Source: Viola odorata (taxonomy: Eukaryota > Streptophyta > Magnoliopsida > Malpighiales > Violaceae). From it: a stretch of DNA of 64,000 nt. The stretch lies in assembly GCA_963691705.1 (NCBI GenBank), contig OY829545.1, positions 13,159,893 to 13,223,892 of the forward strand, in the 5' to 3' direction. Position 1 is the stretch's first letter; every line of letters begins with the position of its first letter. Of the stretch, positions 1-15,082 are shown piece after piece. Position numbers and translations under genes: made by a program. The notes beneath the pieces are model-generated. The model was not told the DNA's origin and made no database searches. It saw only the letters and a program-made list of their open reading frames with translations.

Positions 1-423
1 ATAATGGTAGTGGGAAATTAGTAATTTATTATTAATATAAAAAATGAGTTTTATGTATATTTTACACTAAATATATATTTGATATCATTAATTTTTAAGA
101 ATTATGACTGAATAAATTGAACAGGGAGGTGACGGATATTAAAAAAATTACATCTTAGATTATCCTGAAGGAGTCCATATCCGAAACGGCGTCGTGTGCT
201 TCTTTTCTATCGTCGGTTCGGAACACCTGTGCCAAAACTTGGTGGGCTCTAGTAAACGGCAAAACCCAATTGGCCAATTCTGAGTTAAGATGTCAAATTG
301 GGCGTAAGACCATAACAAGGCCGCTGTTTAAAGGGTTTCGAGAAATAGACGAATCCAAACCCGCTATTTCTCATTTCATCTTCGTCCTCCCTAATCTCTT
401 CCACAGTCTCTAAAATCTAGAGC

Positions 424-1644
424 ATGGAGTTCATCCAAAATGTCCATACTGTATCCTTAGATTATCCATCTACTCCCTTCCTTATCCCTTCCAAATCAGC
501 TCTCTCATCTCTCTCGCTCGTCAAATTTCCGCCATTACTAAAGCTCCCATGCGTCTCTCTCCAGCATCAACAGCAAATCCTCCACAAGCCAATCACTTGC
601 GCTATCTCAACAAAGCAGCATCTTTTCACCGTCGATTACCTCATCCAGTCATGTGGGCTATCTTCAGAAGATGCAGTGGCAACATCCCAAAAGGTACAAT
701 TTCAATCCCGAGAGAGACCAGACTCAGTTTTGTCACTTTTGAGGAACTGTGGGTTCTCTAAAACCCAAATCTCAGCTCTCGTAAAGAGACGACCTTTTCT
801 TCTTTTAGCACATCCTGAGAATACCCTTTTGCCCAAACTTGAATTCTTTCTGTCTATAGGGGTTTCGAACACTGACCTTGCTAAAACCCTTTCGTTAGAC
901 CCAACACTTTTGACTAGAAGTTTAGAGAAGCAAATTATACCGTCTTATGAGTTTCTAAAAAGTATTTTGCTTTGCAATGAAAAGATTGTTTCTGCTTTAA
1001 AGCGTACTACTTGGATATTTCTAGAGGATCATTCAAAGAATTTGATACCAAATATTGAGCTTTTAAGAGGGGTAGGTGTGCCGGATTCTTGTATCACATT
1101 GTTGATAACACATTTCCCCGAGGCCGCAATGCAAAGGCATGGGGAGTTTAAGAAGATTGTGGAAGAAGTGATGGAAATGGGATTTGATCCCAGGAAATCA
1201 ACTTTTGTGTTGGCAGTACATGCTCTTTGTGGGAAGGGTAATAAGTCCATTTGGAAACGGTGTTTTGAGGTTTATAAGAGGTGGGGTTGGTCTACAGGTG
1301 ATATACATTCTGCATTTAGGAAGCATCCTCATTGTATGATGTTGTCAGAGAAGAAAATTATGAGAGCAATGGATTTTTTTGTGAACCAGATGGGATTACC
1401 TTCAAGGGAGATAGCATATTGTCCGGTGGTCTTGTTTTTTAGCTTGGAGAAGAGAATTATTCCTAGGGGTAGGGTTATTGTGGTTTTGTTATCGAAGGGC
1501 TTGATTAAGCAAGAAGTGAGCTTGAATAGTGTAATGCTTCCTGTAGAAGACTGCTTTTTGGAGAGATATGTGACGAAACATGAAAAGGAAGTACCTACTT
1601 TGTTGAGTGTGTATGAAGGGAAGATGTTGCCAGAGGAAGCATAG
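424..1644 (+). CDS. mTERF-family organellar nucleic-acid-binding protein (first of two tandem copies)
   Basis: A 406-codon intronless ORF. Residues 1 to about 65 are Ser/Leu/Pro-rich with few acidic residues, as in a mitochondrial or plastid presequence. From about residue 68 the protein is a run of mTERF helical repeats, with recurring LLxxxGFS/T-xxQIxxLVxRxPxLL and PKLEFFLSIGVS patterns and the family tail around SLEKRIIPRG near residue 340. Plant mTERFs bind organellar nucleic acid and act in transcription or intron splicing; the exact target cannot be read here. Lack of introns is typical of the large angiosperm mTERF clade. The ATG at 424 opens the frame and gives a natural presequence. 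The gene at 4062-5279 is a diverged tandem paralogue of similar length with the same tail layout. The last 150 bp are repeated just downstream. The family call is secure; the subfamily and organelle are not. Confidence 0.9.
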   Translation: MEFIQNVHTVSLDYPSTPFLIPSKSALSSLSLVKFPPLLKLPCVSLQHQQQILHKPITCAISTKQHLFTVDYLIQSCGLSSEDAVATSQKVQFQSRERPDSVLSLLRNCGFSKTQISALVKRRPFLLLAHPENTLLPKLEFFLSIGVSNTDLAKTLSLDPTLLTRSLEKQIIPSYEFLKSILLCNEKIVSALKRTTWIFLEDHSKNLIPNIELLRGVGVPDSCITLLITHFPEAAMQRHGEFKKIVEEVMEMGFDPRKSTFVLAVHALCGKGNKSIWKRCFEVYKRWGWSTGDIHSAFRKHPHCMMLSEKKIMRAMDFFVNQMGLPSREIAYCPVVLFFSLEKRIIPRGRVIVVLLSKGLIKQEVSLNSVMLPVEDCFLERYVTKHEKEVPTLLSVYEGKMLPEEA

Positions 1645-1843
1645 TATTAAATCTCGGGGACAGTTTTCTTCTTTTAAACGAGAATCCTGGTGTTTTTCCA
1701 AGGGCTTGATTAAGCAAGAAGTGAGCTTGAATAGTGTAATGTTTCCTGTAGAGGTTTCAGAGAGATATGTGACCAAATTTGAGAAGGAGGTACCTATTTT
1801 GTTGAGTGTCTATGAAGGGAAGATGTTGCCTGAGGAAGCATAG
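1495..1843 (+). repeat. Tandem duplication of the mTERF 3' coding end
   Basis: Bases 1495-1644 (last codons plus stop of the upstream mTERF) recur at 1700-1843, offset by about 205 bp. The second copy encodes the same C-terminal peptide (GLIKQEVSLNSVM... to ...YEGKMLPEEA, then stop), with a few substitutions and a 6-bp in-frame deletion. Bases 1645-1699 show a weaker, decayed resemblance to the mTERF sequence that normally precedes this segment. The second copy lies beyond the stop codon, so it should fall in the 3' UTR or be non-functional. Confidence 0.85.
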
Positions 1844-4061
1844 CTTGAATGCAGTGAAGTTGGCCCGGATGACTGAGTAACTATTAATGTTACCATCGTC
1901 TATGTTTGCAGTGGCCATTGATGGGTTCAATATGGTTCTGTGACTAAAATATGATGTCTTGTCTGCTGCTTACTGAATTTATCTTTTTTATATCCCTACA
2001 TATGGTGTTGGTATGAAGCTTGCAGAGTCAAATTCAACATTATTGTTGTGTTGGTTTTCTTATGAAGTCGGTCCCCTCTGGTGTCACATACCAGCTGTTG
2101 AAGGTAGAGAAGAGGGAAAAACTGTTTTCGGTTGACAGTTACTTGGCGGGAAAAGAAGCAAGAAGTTGAAGAAAGAAGAGTAGCTATTAGAGTTTGTTAA
2201 GATCTGTTAATAAACGGTGAAGAAGTAGTTATAGTATGTTCTCTATTAAAGAGGTTGTTAGCTGTTAGAGTTGCTGTTAAGAGTTGTTAGTAGCTATGTC
2301 ATGTTGTTAGATATTGAGCAGTATAAATAGAGGTATAATCTGTAAAGGCAAATCATCAATGATCATTTACAATTGCTGTTCAATGAACAAAGCCAGAATT
2401 CAATGAATTCTGTTTACCACTTTTCTGTTCTTATCAATTCCGTTTACAAGTTCTGTTTAGTATCTTCTTCTATTTCTCATCTTGGCTCCCATCCTCACGC
2501 TTCCACCATCTCTTCTATCTCTTGTTCTCTGGTTCTGTGTTAAGAGTATTCTCACAGACCACTCTTCTTCCTGTTCTTCTCCTCTTCTGTTGGTTCCAGT
2601 CACAGTTGCTTGTTTGGCACGTGACATCTGGTCGCAGAAGCTTTTAGTTCTCTTAAATGCCACGGCGCTAACACTTTGTTGGCCGACGAGGGAGTGTACA
2701 ATTGAAGGAGATTGCAAGGTTCTTTTTGACTCTGTAATACCAAGCTGAATCTGAATTTGCTTAATCATGCATCTGTCAAATGTGTCAAACGAAGGGAAAA
2801 TTCAGCGGCGGACTGGATTACAAAGGCTGGCTTTGAAGAGTTCTCTATCTACTTTGTGGTGGCTATCAAACCCTCCTGATTCCTTTACCAAGTTAATTGC
2901 AGAAGATTTGTATGGTTTATGTTGTAGTTCCAGTTTTGGTTTTTTTGTCCTTGATGGATATGTTTCATTGTACACTCTTCTGATGATTACTTGCATCTTC
3001 AGTTCAAAAGGAAAAGGGCATGCTTGTTGAAGTCTGTCGTACCTTCTCTCTTTAGGAGATGGTACTAAAATGTCTAGTGTTTTTCTATGTTAAATTCATA
3101 TCGTTTGCCCTTTCAATTGATAAAATTGGTATATCAGTTTTAACCCATCTAATTAATCTATTCAAGCAGAAAATGGTTGTCAATACCATTCCGGTCAGCA
3201 TTTCGGGTTTGTTATTGTTTATATATTTTCTTATTATTTTCGAATTAAAAAGTACTTATTTATGATTTTCTCTTCTTTTTTAGGTTGCATATTGTGAGGT
3301 GTTTTTGAAATGTGTAATCAACTTTAAAATTAATAATTTATTAGTAAATTAAATAATAATTACATTGTTTTCATACAAAATGAATTTATATATATCAATA
3401 TATATAATATATAATATTATTTATTATATTGAAGTAGGTTCGATTCTAATTTAACCGTAGTTGAACCTCTAAATTATGAGTCTTTTCCTCCCTGGTTCAA
3501 TTGCCTTGGTTTTTAAAACTTTAATCTAGTCAATTTATATGTATATGTATATAAAAAATTAGGGTGCCGAAATGACAACCCAAATAGACATTTTGACCAA
3601 TTTAATGATGGTGTGGTAATTTGAGTAAAAATTAAGAGTAAAAATAAAATAATATGAAATTAAATTAAATTAAAAATTATTATTTTAAATTTGCTATTAT
3701 TTTAAAAATGATAATTATTTGAAAACGGGAGAAGTATTTCATGTCGTGACAAGATTGAGATGCTTACAGATACGGATTAACAGCCTCGGTCATGCTTGCA
3801 AGTTGCATCTTCCTATAACATATGGCCCGAGTCGGCTAAACGGAACAGTACGTTTCGGCATTCTTTTCTGCATCTCAGTAGCGTGTGATCAATTTGGGGC
3901 AGCGTCAATAAACAGCAAAAACCCCTCTAAAACCCAAGAGAGGGAGTGAAGAAGTGAACAGATTGGTGGCTATCCAGTTGGAATTAGACTCAGAAATCCC
4001 AAGGTACGATAGTTCTTTGCTTCGTTGCTAGCCTTAGCCTACATTTCCTGTTCGTTTGGCC
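1844..4061. other. Intergenic region between the two mTERF genes
   Basis: No convincing coding sequence. The 2.1-2.5 kb part looks like an LTR fragment (listed separately). Bases 3300-3720 are very AT-rich. Bases 3720-4061 are the probable promoter and leader of the second mTERF, with an AG-rich stretch around 3940. Short ORFs at 2482-2748 and 2767-3030 show no recognisable domain. Confidence 0.6.
2096..2500 (+). mobile_element. Possible solo LTR or LTR fragment, Ty1-copia-like
   Basis: The segment starts with TGTTGAAGG. It has repeated GTTAG/TGTTAAGA motifs, then a TATA-like AGTATAAATAGAG near 2320 followed by a CTGTAAAGGCAAATCATCAA stretch. This order is very characteristic of copia LTR promoters and R regions. 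No matching terminal inverted repeat, primer-binding site or gag/pol was found, and no target duplication is visible. The boundaries are approximate and it may be a fragment. Confidence 0.4.
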
Positions 4062-5279
4062 ATGTCTCGTCTGCTGTTATATAAAAGACATCAATTGCCA
4101 TCGTCTTTGTTGAGAAATGTTGGAGATTCAAACACCCATTTCCGGTTTCTTGAACCTTCACCGCTCATTATGTTCAGATTTAGGTTTTTCTCTTCATCGG
4201 ATAATGGGAACTCATCTTCCGGTTCCACCATATCTTTTCTGATTAACTCTTGTGGGTTTACATCAGAAGCTGCGTTATCTGTGTCTGAGAAGGTGCAAAT
4301 TAAAAACCCAGAAAGATCGCATCTTCTCATTGATTCTCTTAAAAACTATGGATTCACGATTGCCCAAATGTCCCAAATTTTCAAGTCATACCCACAATTG
4401 CTTGTAGCTAAGCCAGACAAGAGTGTGGCACCAAAGCTTGACTATTTCTGCTCTGTTGGGCTAACTGGTCCCAACCTTACAAGATTCATCTCATCAAACC
4501 CACAAGTACTCCAATGTAGCCTTAGCCGCCACATAATCCCGTGTTGTAACTTCTTCAAGAGTCTGATGCTCCATGATGATTCGTTGTTTATCAAGACTTT
4601 AAGGTACCCATCGCGAATTTTTCTAACAGATGTACAAAGGGTGCTTGAACCTAATGTCTTAGCCTTAAGAGAAGTTGGAGTGCCTCAATCCTTTATCGCT
4701 GAAGGGCTGTATAATCTTCCTCATTTGCTGTCATATAAGGTTGAGAAGCTCAGTGAAAATGCCAAGAAGCTTACTATTATGGGGTTCGACCCAGCCAGCA
4801 AGGTTTTTCTTCGAGCACTTTCCGTGTTTTGTCAGTTAAGGGAATCGACTTGGCAATGCAAACTACTGGCTTATGGGAAGTGGGGTTGTTCTGAAGGTGA
4901 AGTCTTGTTGGCTTTCAAAAGGCAACCTGCATGTATGTCTTTATCCGAGAAGAAAATAATGGGTACAATGAATTTTTTGGTCAATGAGATAGGTTTAGAA
5001 TCTTCATATATTATGAACTGTCCAGTGTTGCTTTTATTCAGTTTGAAGAAGAGGATCATTCCTCGGAGTTCAGTCATTAAAGTTCTTAAATTGAAAGATA
5101 TGTTGAAGAAAGATATCAGTTTCAAATATGTGTTCTCGTTAAGCGATAAGGATTTTATGGATAAGTATGTGGTGCAATATCAGGATCATGTACCTGAACT
5201 GTTGGAAATCTTCCAAGGCAAGGCGAGTCTTAATGAACTGGGCTTTCAATCCGAACATATACTAGGTGCTCAGTTGTAG
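4062..5279 (+). CDS. mTERF-family organellar protein (second tandem copy)
   Basis: A 405-aa intronless ORF. The frame is open slightly upstream, but the first ATG in it is at 4062 (MSRLLLYKRHQ...), giving an Arg/Ser-rich presequence suited to organelle import. mTERF repeats begin about residue 53 with FLINSCGFTSEAAL, parallel to LIQSCGLSSEDAV in the upstream paralogue. Shared blocks include PERSHLLIDSLKNYGF, ALREVGVPQSFIA, MSLSEKKIMGTMNFLVNEIG and FSLKKRIIPRSSVI. The two proteins are collinear from about residue 55 to the C terminus, so they arose by tandem duplication, but divergence is high and the event is old. The second gene lacks the duplicated 3' tail of the first. Expected role: organellar transcript or intron processing by nucleic-acid binding. 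Confidence 0.9.
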   Translation: MSRLLLYKRHQLPSSLLRNVGDSNTHFRFLEPSPLIMFRFRFFSSSDNGNSSSGSTISFLINSCGFTSEAALSVSEKVQIKNPERSHLLIDSLKNYGFTIAQMSQIFKSYPQLLVAKPDKSVAPKLDYFCSVGLTGPNLTRFISSNPQVLQCSLSRHIIPCCNFFKSLMLHDDSLFIKTLRYPSRIFLTDVQRVLEPNVLALREVGVPQSFIAEGLYNLPHLLSYKVEKLSENAKKLTIMGFDPASKVFLRALSVFCQLRESTWQCKLLAYGKWGCSEGEVLLAFKRQPACMSLSEKKIMGTMNFLVNEIGLESSYIMNCPVLLLFSLKKRIIPRSSVIKVLKLKDMLKKDISFKYVFSLSDKDFMDKYVVQYQDHVPELLEIFQGKASLNELGFQSEHILGAQL

Positions 5280-7178
5280 AACTAAGATGCCATTTTTTGT
5301 GGATGAGTTTTCCAAGTTTGTGCTACCTGAGCATTCTGCTTCTCACAGGTTAGCCCAATACTTTAATCCCATTCTATTTGAGTCAACCATTTAAGTTTGG
5401 TTAATTGGCATGCTAGCACTACTTTTGCTTATGGCAGATGAAGCTGGGTTTCGCAATGGATTGGGATAACTTTGTTTCTTTAGGCTCAGACTTCCTTCTA
5501 GAACCTGTCAAGTAGTGTGTTGACATCCCTACTTTTTCAGAGTTTGTTGGTACGAAATGTTTGAGTTACCTTTGGTTGGTGCAGTAAACTACTGGTTTCA
5601 AGGCGGAGTTTGTAGTCAGAAGTTTAATGCTGTCAGCTTGAATGAAGCAATTAAAGTGCGAGTTCTTTTTTTCCTTTTCAATGTTCTCTATAATAGCAAA
5701 CTTGTCTGCATAAGCTTGGCTGACTCTATGCACTGATGTGTTTGGCTTTTCTTTAAGAAACGCTGCATTAAAATTAGCACAATACATGCAATAATGTTTT
5801 CTTATGGTGTTCTCCAATCCAGATTTACTCTAACTGAGAGGCAAGTGTTGTTTTGCTGGGAGCAATAAGCTTACCTATTTGGTGTTTTCTCCGACCAAGT
5901 TTCCGACAATGATTTGGTGGTGTCAACTTTGTGAATCTATTTGTTGCATGCAGCTGCTGGTAGCTTTCAGCTTTCAATTTGAAAGTATGCTAGTGGCTCA
6001 ATCTGAGCGCTAAAACGGCAAATTGAAACTGCTTAGAGAACTCATAACTTGTCAATTTCTGAAATCTGTTAATCCTGCTTTAACATTTGCTGCTACCCAT
6101 CTTAGTTTTATTCGATCCGAGAGGTTCTGCAGAGTACGCAGAGAAGATTGTTGGGAAGGAGGTTAACCTTTCAACAAGCTAGATAGGTGAATTGCCTGTC
6201 GACTCATCGTCAGCTTCTGTAGCATTGAGTATAAGTTCAGGGATGTGTCTTTTTGTTAACTTGATTGACCAATAGCTTAGTTCTAAATTTGAAATTCCCT
6301 CCCTGTACTGTTTTGGAGACCTTGCCCAACAGTTTATGTCGGTTCTGTTTTACACAAGTCAGCTTTTGCGCCAAGAATGGGGACTTCTGCCTTTAGAGGT
6401 CTAGTCCTATGTTTAGAACTGGTGAACGCGTAAATCAACAAAGAAATCAACTACAATTTTACAATTTATTTTTTTATTTTTTAAGAAAATACTAATCTCA
6501 TTCAACTAATGCTCGGGATATTGGTGGTTTTTTGACTTTTTTTTTCTCTTTTGGGTCTTTGCGATTATACTCTCAACCTTTTGGAATAGTAAATTAATCT
6601 AGATTCAAATATTATTAGCTTCTAAAAAAAATAACTCTCATAATAGTTTGTTTAATTGCCGAAATTTATGTTCTTCTATCTTCGAATAAGAGTAAGAAGG
6701 ATGAACTGCATTACTTATTTGATCAAATAGCAAATAAAATGAGAGGAATTTTTTGGAGGAGTGGAATGGGGTAGTAATTGTTTTCAGCGGCTAAAATATA
6801 ATGTGATGACCAGAAAATTATCTAAACTTTAAGGATCATTATATAACAATAAATTTTTGGGAGGGTCACATATAATAAACTACTGAAAAAATAAATATTC
6901 TAGGCACTATTATGGAAGAAAACAAAAAATTGGGGGGTCATGGACGCTCCGCCCGCCCCCGCTTATTATTGCTTACGTGGAAACGGTTAGATATCGGCGT
7001 CAGCCGTCAGCTTGCGCAGGACCTCTTTGAAGTGCGTGCCATCCGTTGTCTCCTCTCAGTGCTCTCACTCTCACCGTTACACTGCCACTAGTCACTAGCC
7101 ACAGACGCCACGACCAGAAACTGCTCTGTTGCTTATGGTTGGACGGAGCTAGGGTTTGGCTAATAGGCGGCGTTTGAA
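5280..7178 (+). other. Gene-free stretch between mTERF and PEX6, with a transposon remnant
   Basis: No coding region is supported. Bases 5280-6450 are moderately AT-rich mTERF downstream sequence. Bases 6800-6965, including TTGGGGGGTCATGGACGCTC followed by a C-rich CCGCCCGCCCCC end, resemble the terminal part of a degraded DNA transposon. Bases 6970-7178 are GC-richer and CTC-rich and are the likely PEX6 promoter and leader. Confidence 0.5.
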
Positions 7179-12820
<5,642 letters not shown>

Positions 12821-13932
12821 ATCAAATCGAATATTTGGTGAGGTGATTCGAAATTCTGTACTCTTCCGTTGTATTCTAACATATCCTATGGCAGCATTAT
12901 AATCTCCAAAGAATGCCAAGCCTGTATTAATGTTGATACTTTATAAGCTAGAGAATTGTTGTTATAGGCAAATATGACATGAAAATACACAACAACAAAA
13001 AAAAAAAGATTGTCTGTTGACTTTGTGGCTTGGTAGTTGGAATCTTGTATGCTGCCACTGCTAAAATGACTAGGTAACAATTATTGAATCTAGTTGGGTC
13101 TTATCATCCTAGCTTTTAATACAGTTTTGTGACTTGGTTGTCGCTGTCTACTTATCACTTCTCAATTCATCCATGTATTTTCTTAGTGCCATTGTTGTTA
13201 AAAGGACAGTAATTATTTGCACACTCTTTTATTGATGTGGACCGTACCTCCCTGAAATTTATGTTTGTTGTGCATTTCTTGTGTAAATGTTTTTTGGGGA
13301 AATTTTTGAAGTTTAGCTAAAAATGGTGAAATGAAATTCATTGGTTTTTAGTTGTGGTTTTTTTTTTTTTTTTTTTAATTAGGGAATAATTAGGAGAATT
13401 ATGGCTTCCCCGGAGAAAACATGTCAATAGTTTCGGTACTCTCAAGGCTAAAGAAAAAGAACGAGGGTGTGAACTGAATTAATTCTGAACCGTGGTTGAT
13501 TTTTGTTGTAAGAATGTATTCTTTGAAATATAGTAGTTTAAGTGCTGAGGGATTTGTCTATCATTAATTTATGTTTTAGGTTTGAGTCACTCTTATCATA
13601 AAATTCGATTATGTTCAAATGAAATTAGCGTTAGAGGATAAAAAGTTGGATAGAGTATTAAATACAGTTTAATTCTCGTATATGATGTTCAGTCATTTGA
13701 GTATAAGTTGTCTCCATCCAGACATTTGGATAATGTCAACAACTGATCAGGAAAATGTATTATTAGGCACCGCTGGCTTCTAAAATATTTTAGGCACGTG
13801 ATAAATATGCGGTATGCCAAATGTAATCACGACCACGTAACGTAACTTGGTTCCAGATGACGATACATGTATTTTTTGAATCGGTCTAGTTGTATACACG
13901 AATCATTGGTCTCGACCAAAAGTACCTCTATA

Positions 13933-14671
13933 CAGAGGCGGAGCCTCTTACGGGCCCCCACCCCCCAAATTTTCAAAAACAAATTAATATATATATTATT
14001 GATTCGGTTCGAGCCGATAATACGAATAATTTTACCTAAAAATAAATAAAAACTCGAGCCGAAATTGTTAAAGTGTGGAACAAAATAAAGCAAAATAATT
14101 AGTACACAGTAAGCGATGAAAAGTCCGCTCTATAGTTCGATAAAAATTCGTTCGTAAACGATAAAAGTTTGAACGTAAGAGATAAAAGTTTAAAAAAATT
14201 TAAACCCAACCCACACCCAGATCCTTTCAATTAAATCTCAAATCCTCATTTCCCAAATCATCACTACCAATAAACCCGTGCCAAATCCAATTCAATCTCT
14301 ACCGAAATCCAATCCCTCCATTTAATTTAATTTCTACACCAAATCATCACATATCGATCACCCTCTTAATCTCTCGTTCAATTCCAATCCTAAAGTAGAG
14401 AACAATTGTAAAAAGTACGTATATTGTATGAATTCTAATGTATAATTAATTTTTTTCTATATTGTCTTTTTATTTATCTTTTTGTTAAATTTATCTAAAT
14501 ATTTGTTATTTAGTGACGGATATAAATACTCTTAAACATTTTTCCATTTTTTCGTTCAGTTCACTTGCCTTCCCTTTAAAATACTCAAAAAAATAAATTA
14601 AAGGAATGTAGTAAATCCTAGATCCATCACTGATCTCGCCCCCCAAACATCGAGGGCAGGATCCGCCACTG
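13933..14671. mobile_element. Non-autonomous hAT-like DNA transposon
   Basis: The left end reads CAGAGGCGGAGCCT and the reverse complement of the right end reads CAGTGGCGGATCCT, giving imperfect 14-bp terminal inverted repeats. Both ends continue into a run of C/G with CCCCAAA sub-terminally, a common layout in plant hAT-type elements. The flanks CCTCTATA and GTTATATA agree at 5 of 8 positions, consistent with a decayed 8-bp target duplication. Length is about 739 bp and there is no transposase. Confidence 0.55.
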
Positions 14672-14955
14672 GTTATATATATATATATTGTAATATTTAG
14701 ATCTATTTTATATACGATTGAATAGATCTTCTTATTTCGAGTAATTTGATGTTTTTTATTTTTTAAATAAAATTATTATTAATTTATTTAGAAAATTATT
14801 TTACTTTTTAGTGGACTAATATGATGCAAATATAATTTTACGTATTAAATTTAGGTAGAATGAGTTAAATTTAAAAATGCTAAATGTATAGTTGAGTGAT
14901 GGTTGTTTTAAGGTAGGATAAGTTAAATATTAAATTCAAGTCTTCACTTTTTCTA

Positions 14956-15082
14956 CTACCTCTGGTTCCAAACAAACGTCGTTTTATAATTTGTTTTTAC
15001 TGTAGCTTTTACTTGTATTTTTAGTATTAAATCTACTGAATATTGAAATGCGAGGAAGTCATTTGTTTGAAACCATAGGGAG
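14956..15082. mobile_element. Stowaway-like (Tc1/mariner) MITE
   Basis: A 127-bp element flanked by TA on both sides. The left end CTACCTCTGGTTCCAAACAA pairs with the right end, whose reverse complement is CTCCCTATGGTTTCAAACAA. TA target sites and CTCCCT-type termini are the hallmarks of Stowaway MITEs. There is no coding capacity. Confidence 0.75.

Noticed and set aside
2482..3030. Two short plus-strand ORFs between the mTERF genes
   Set aside because: No similarity that I recognise; the region adjoins an LTR-like fragment.
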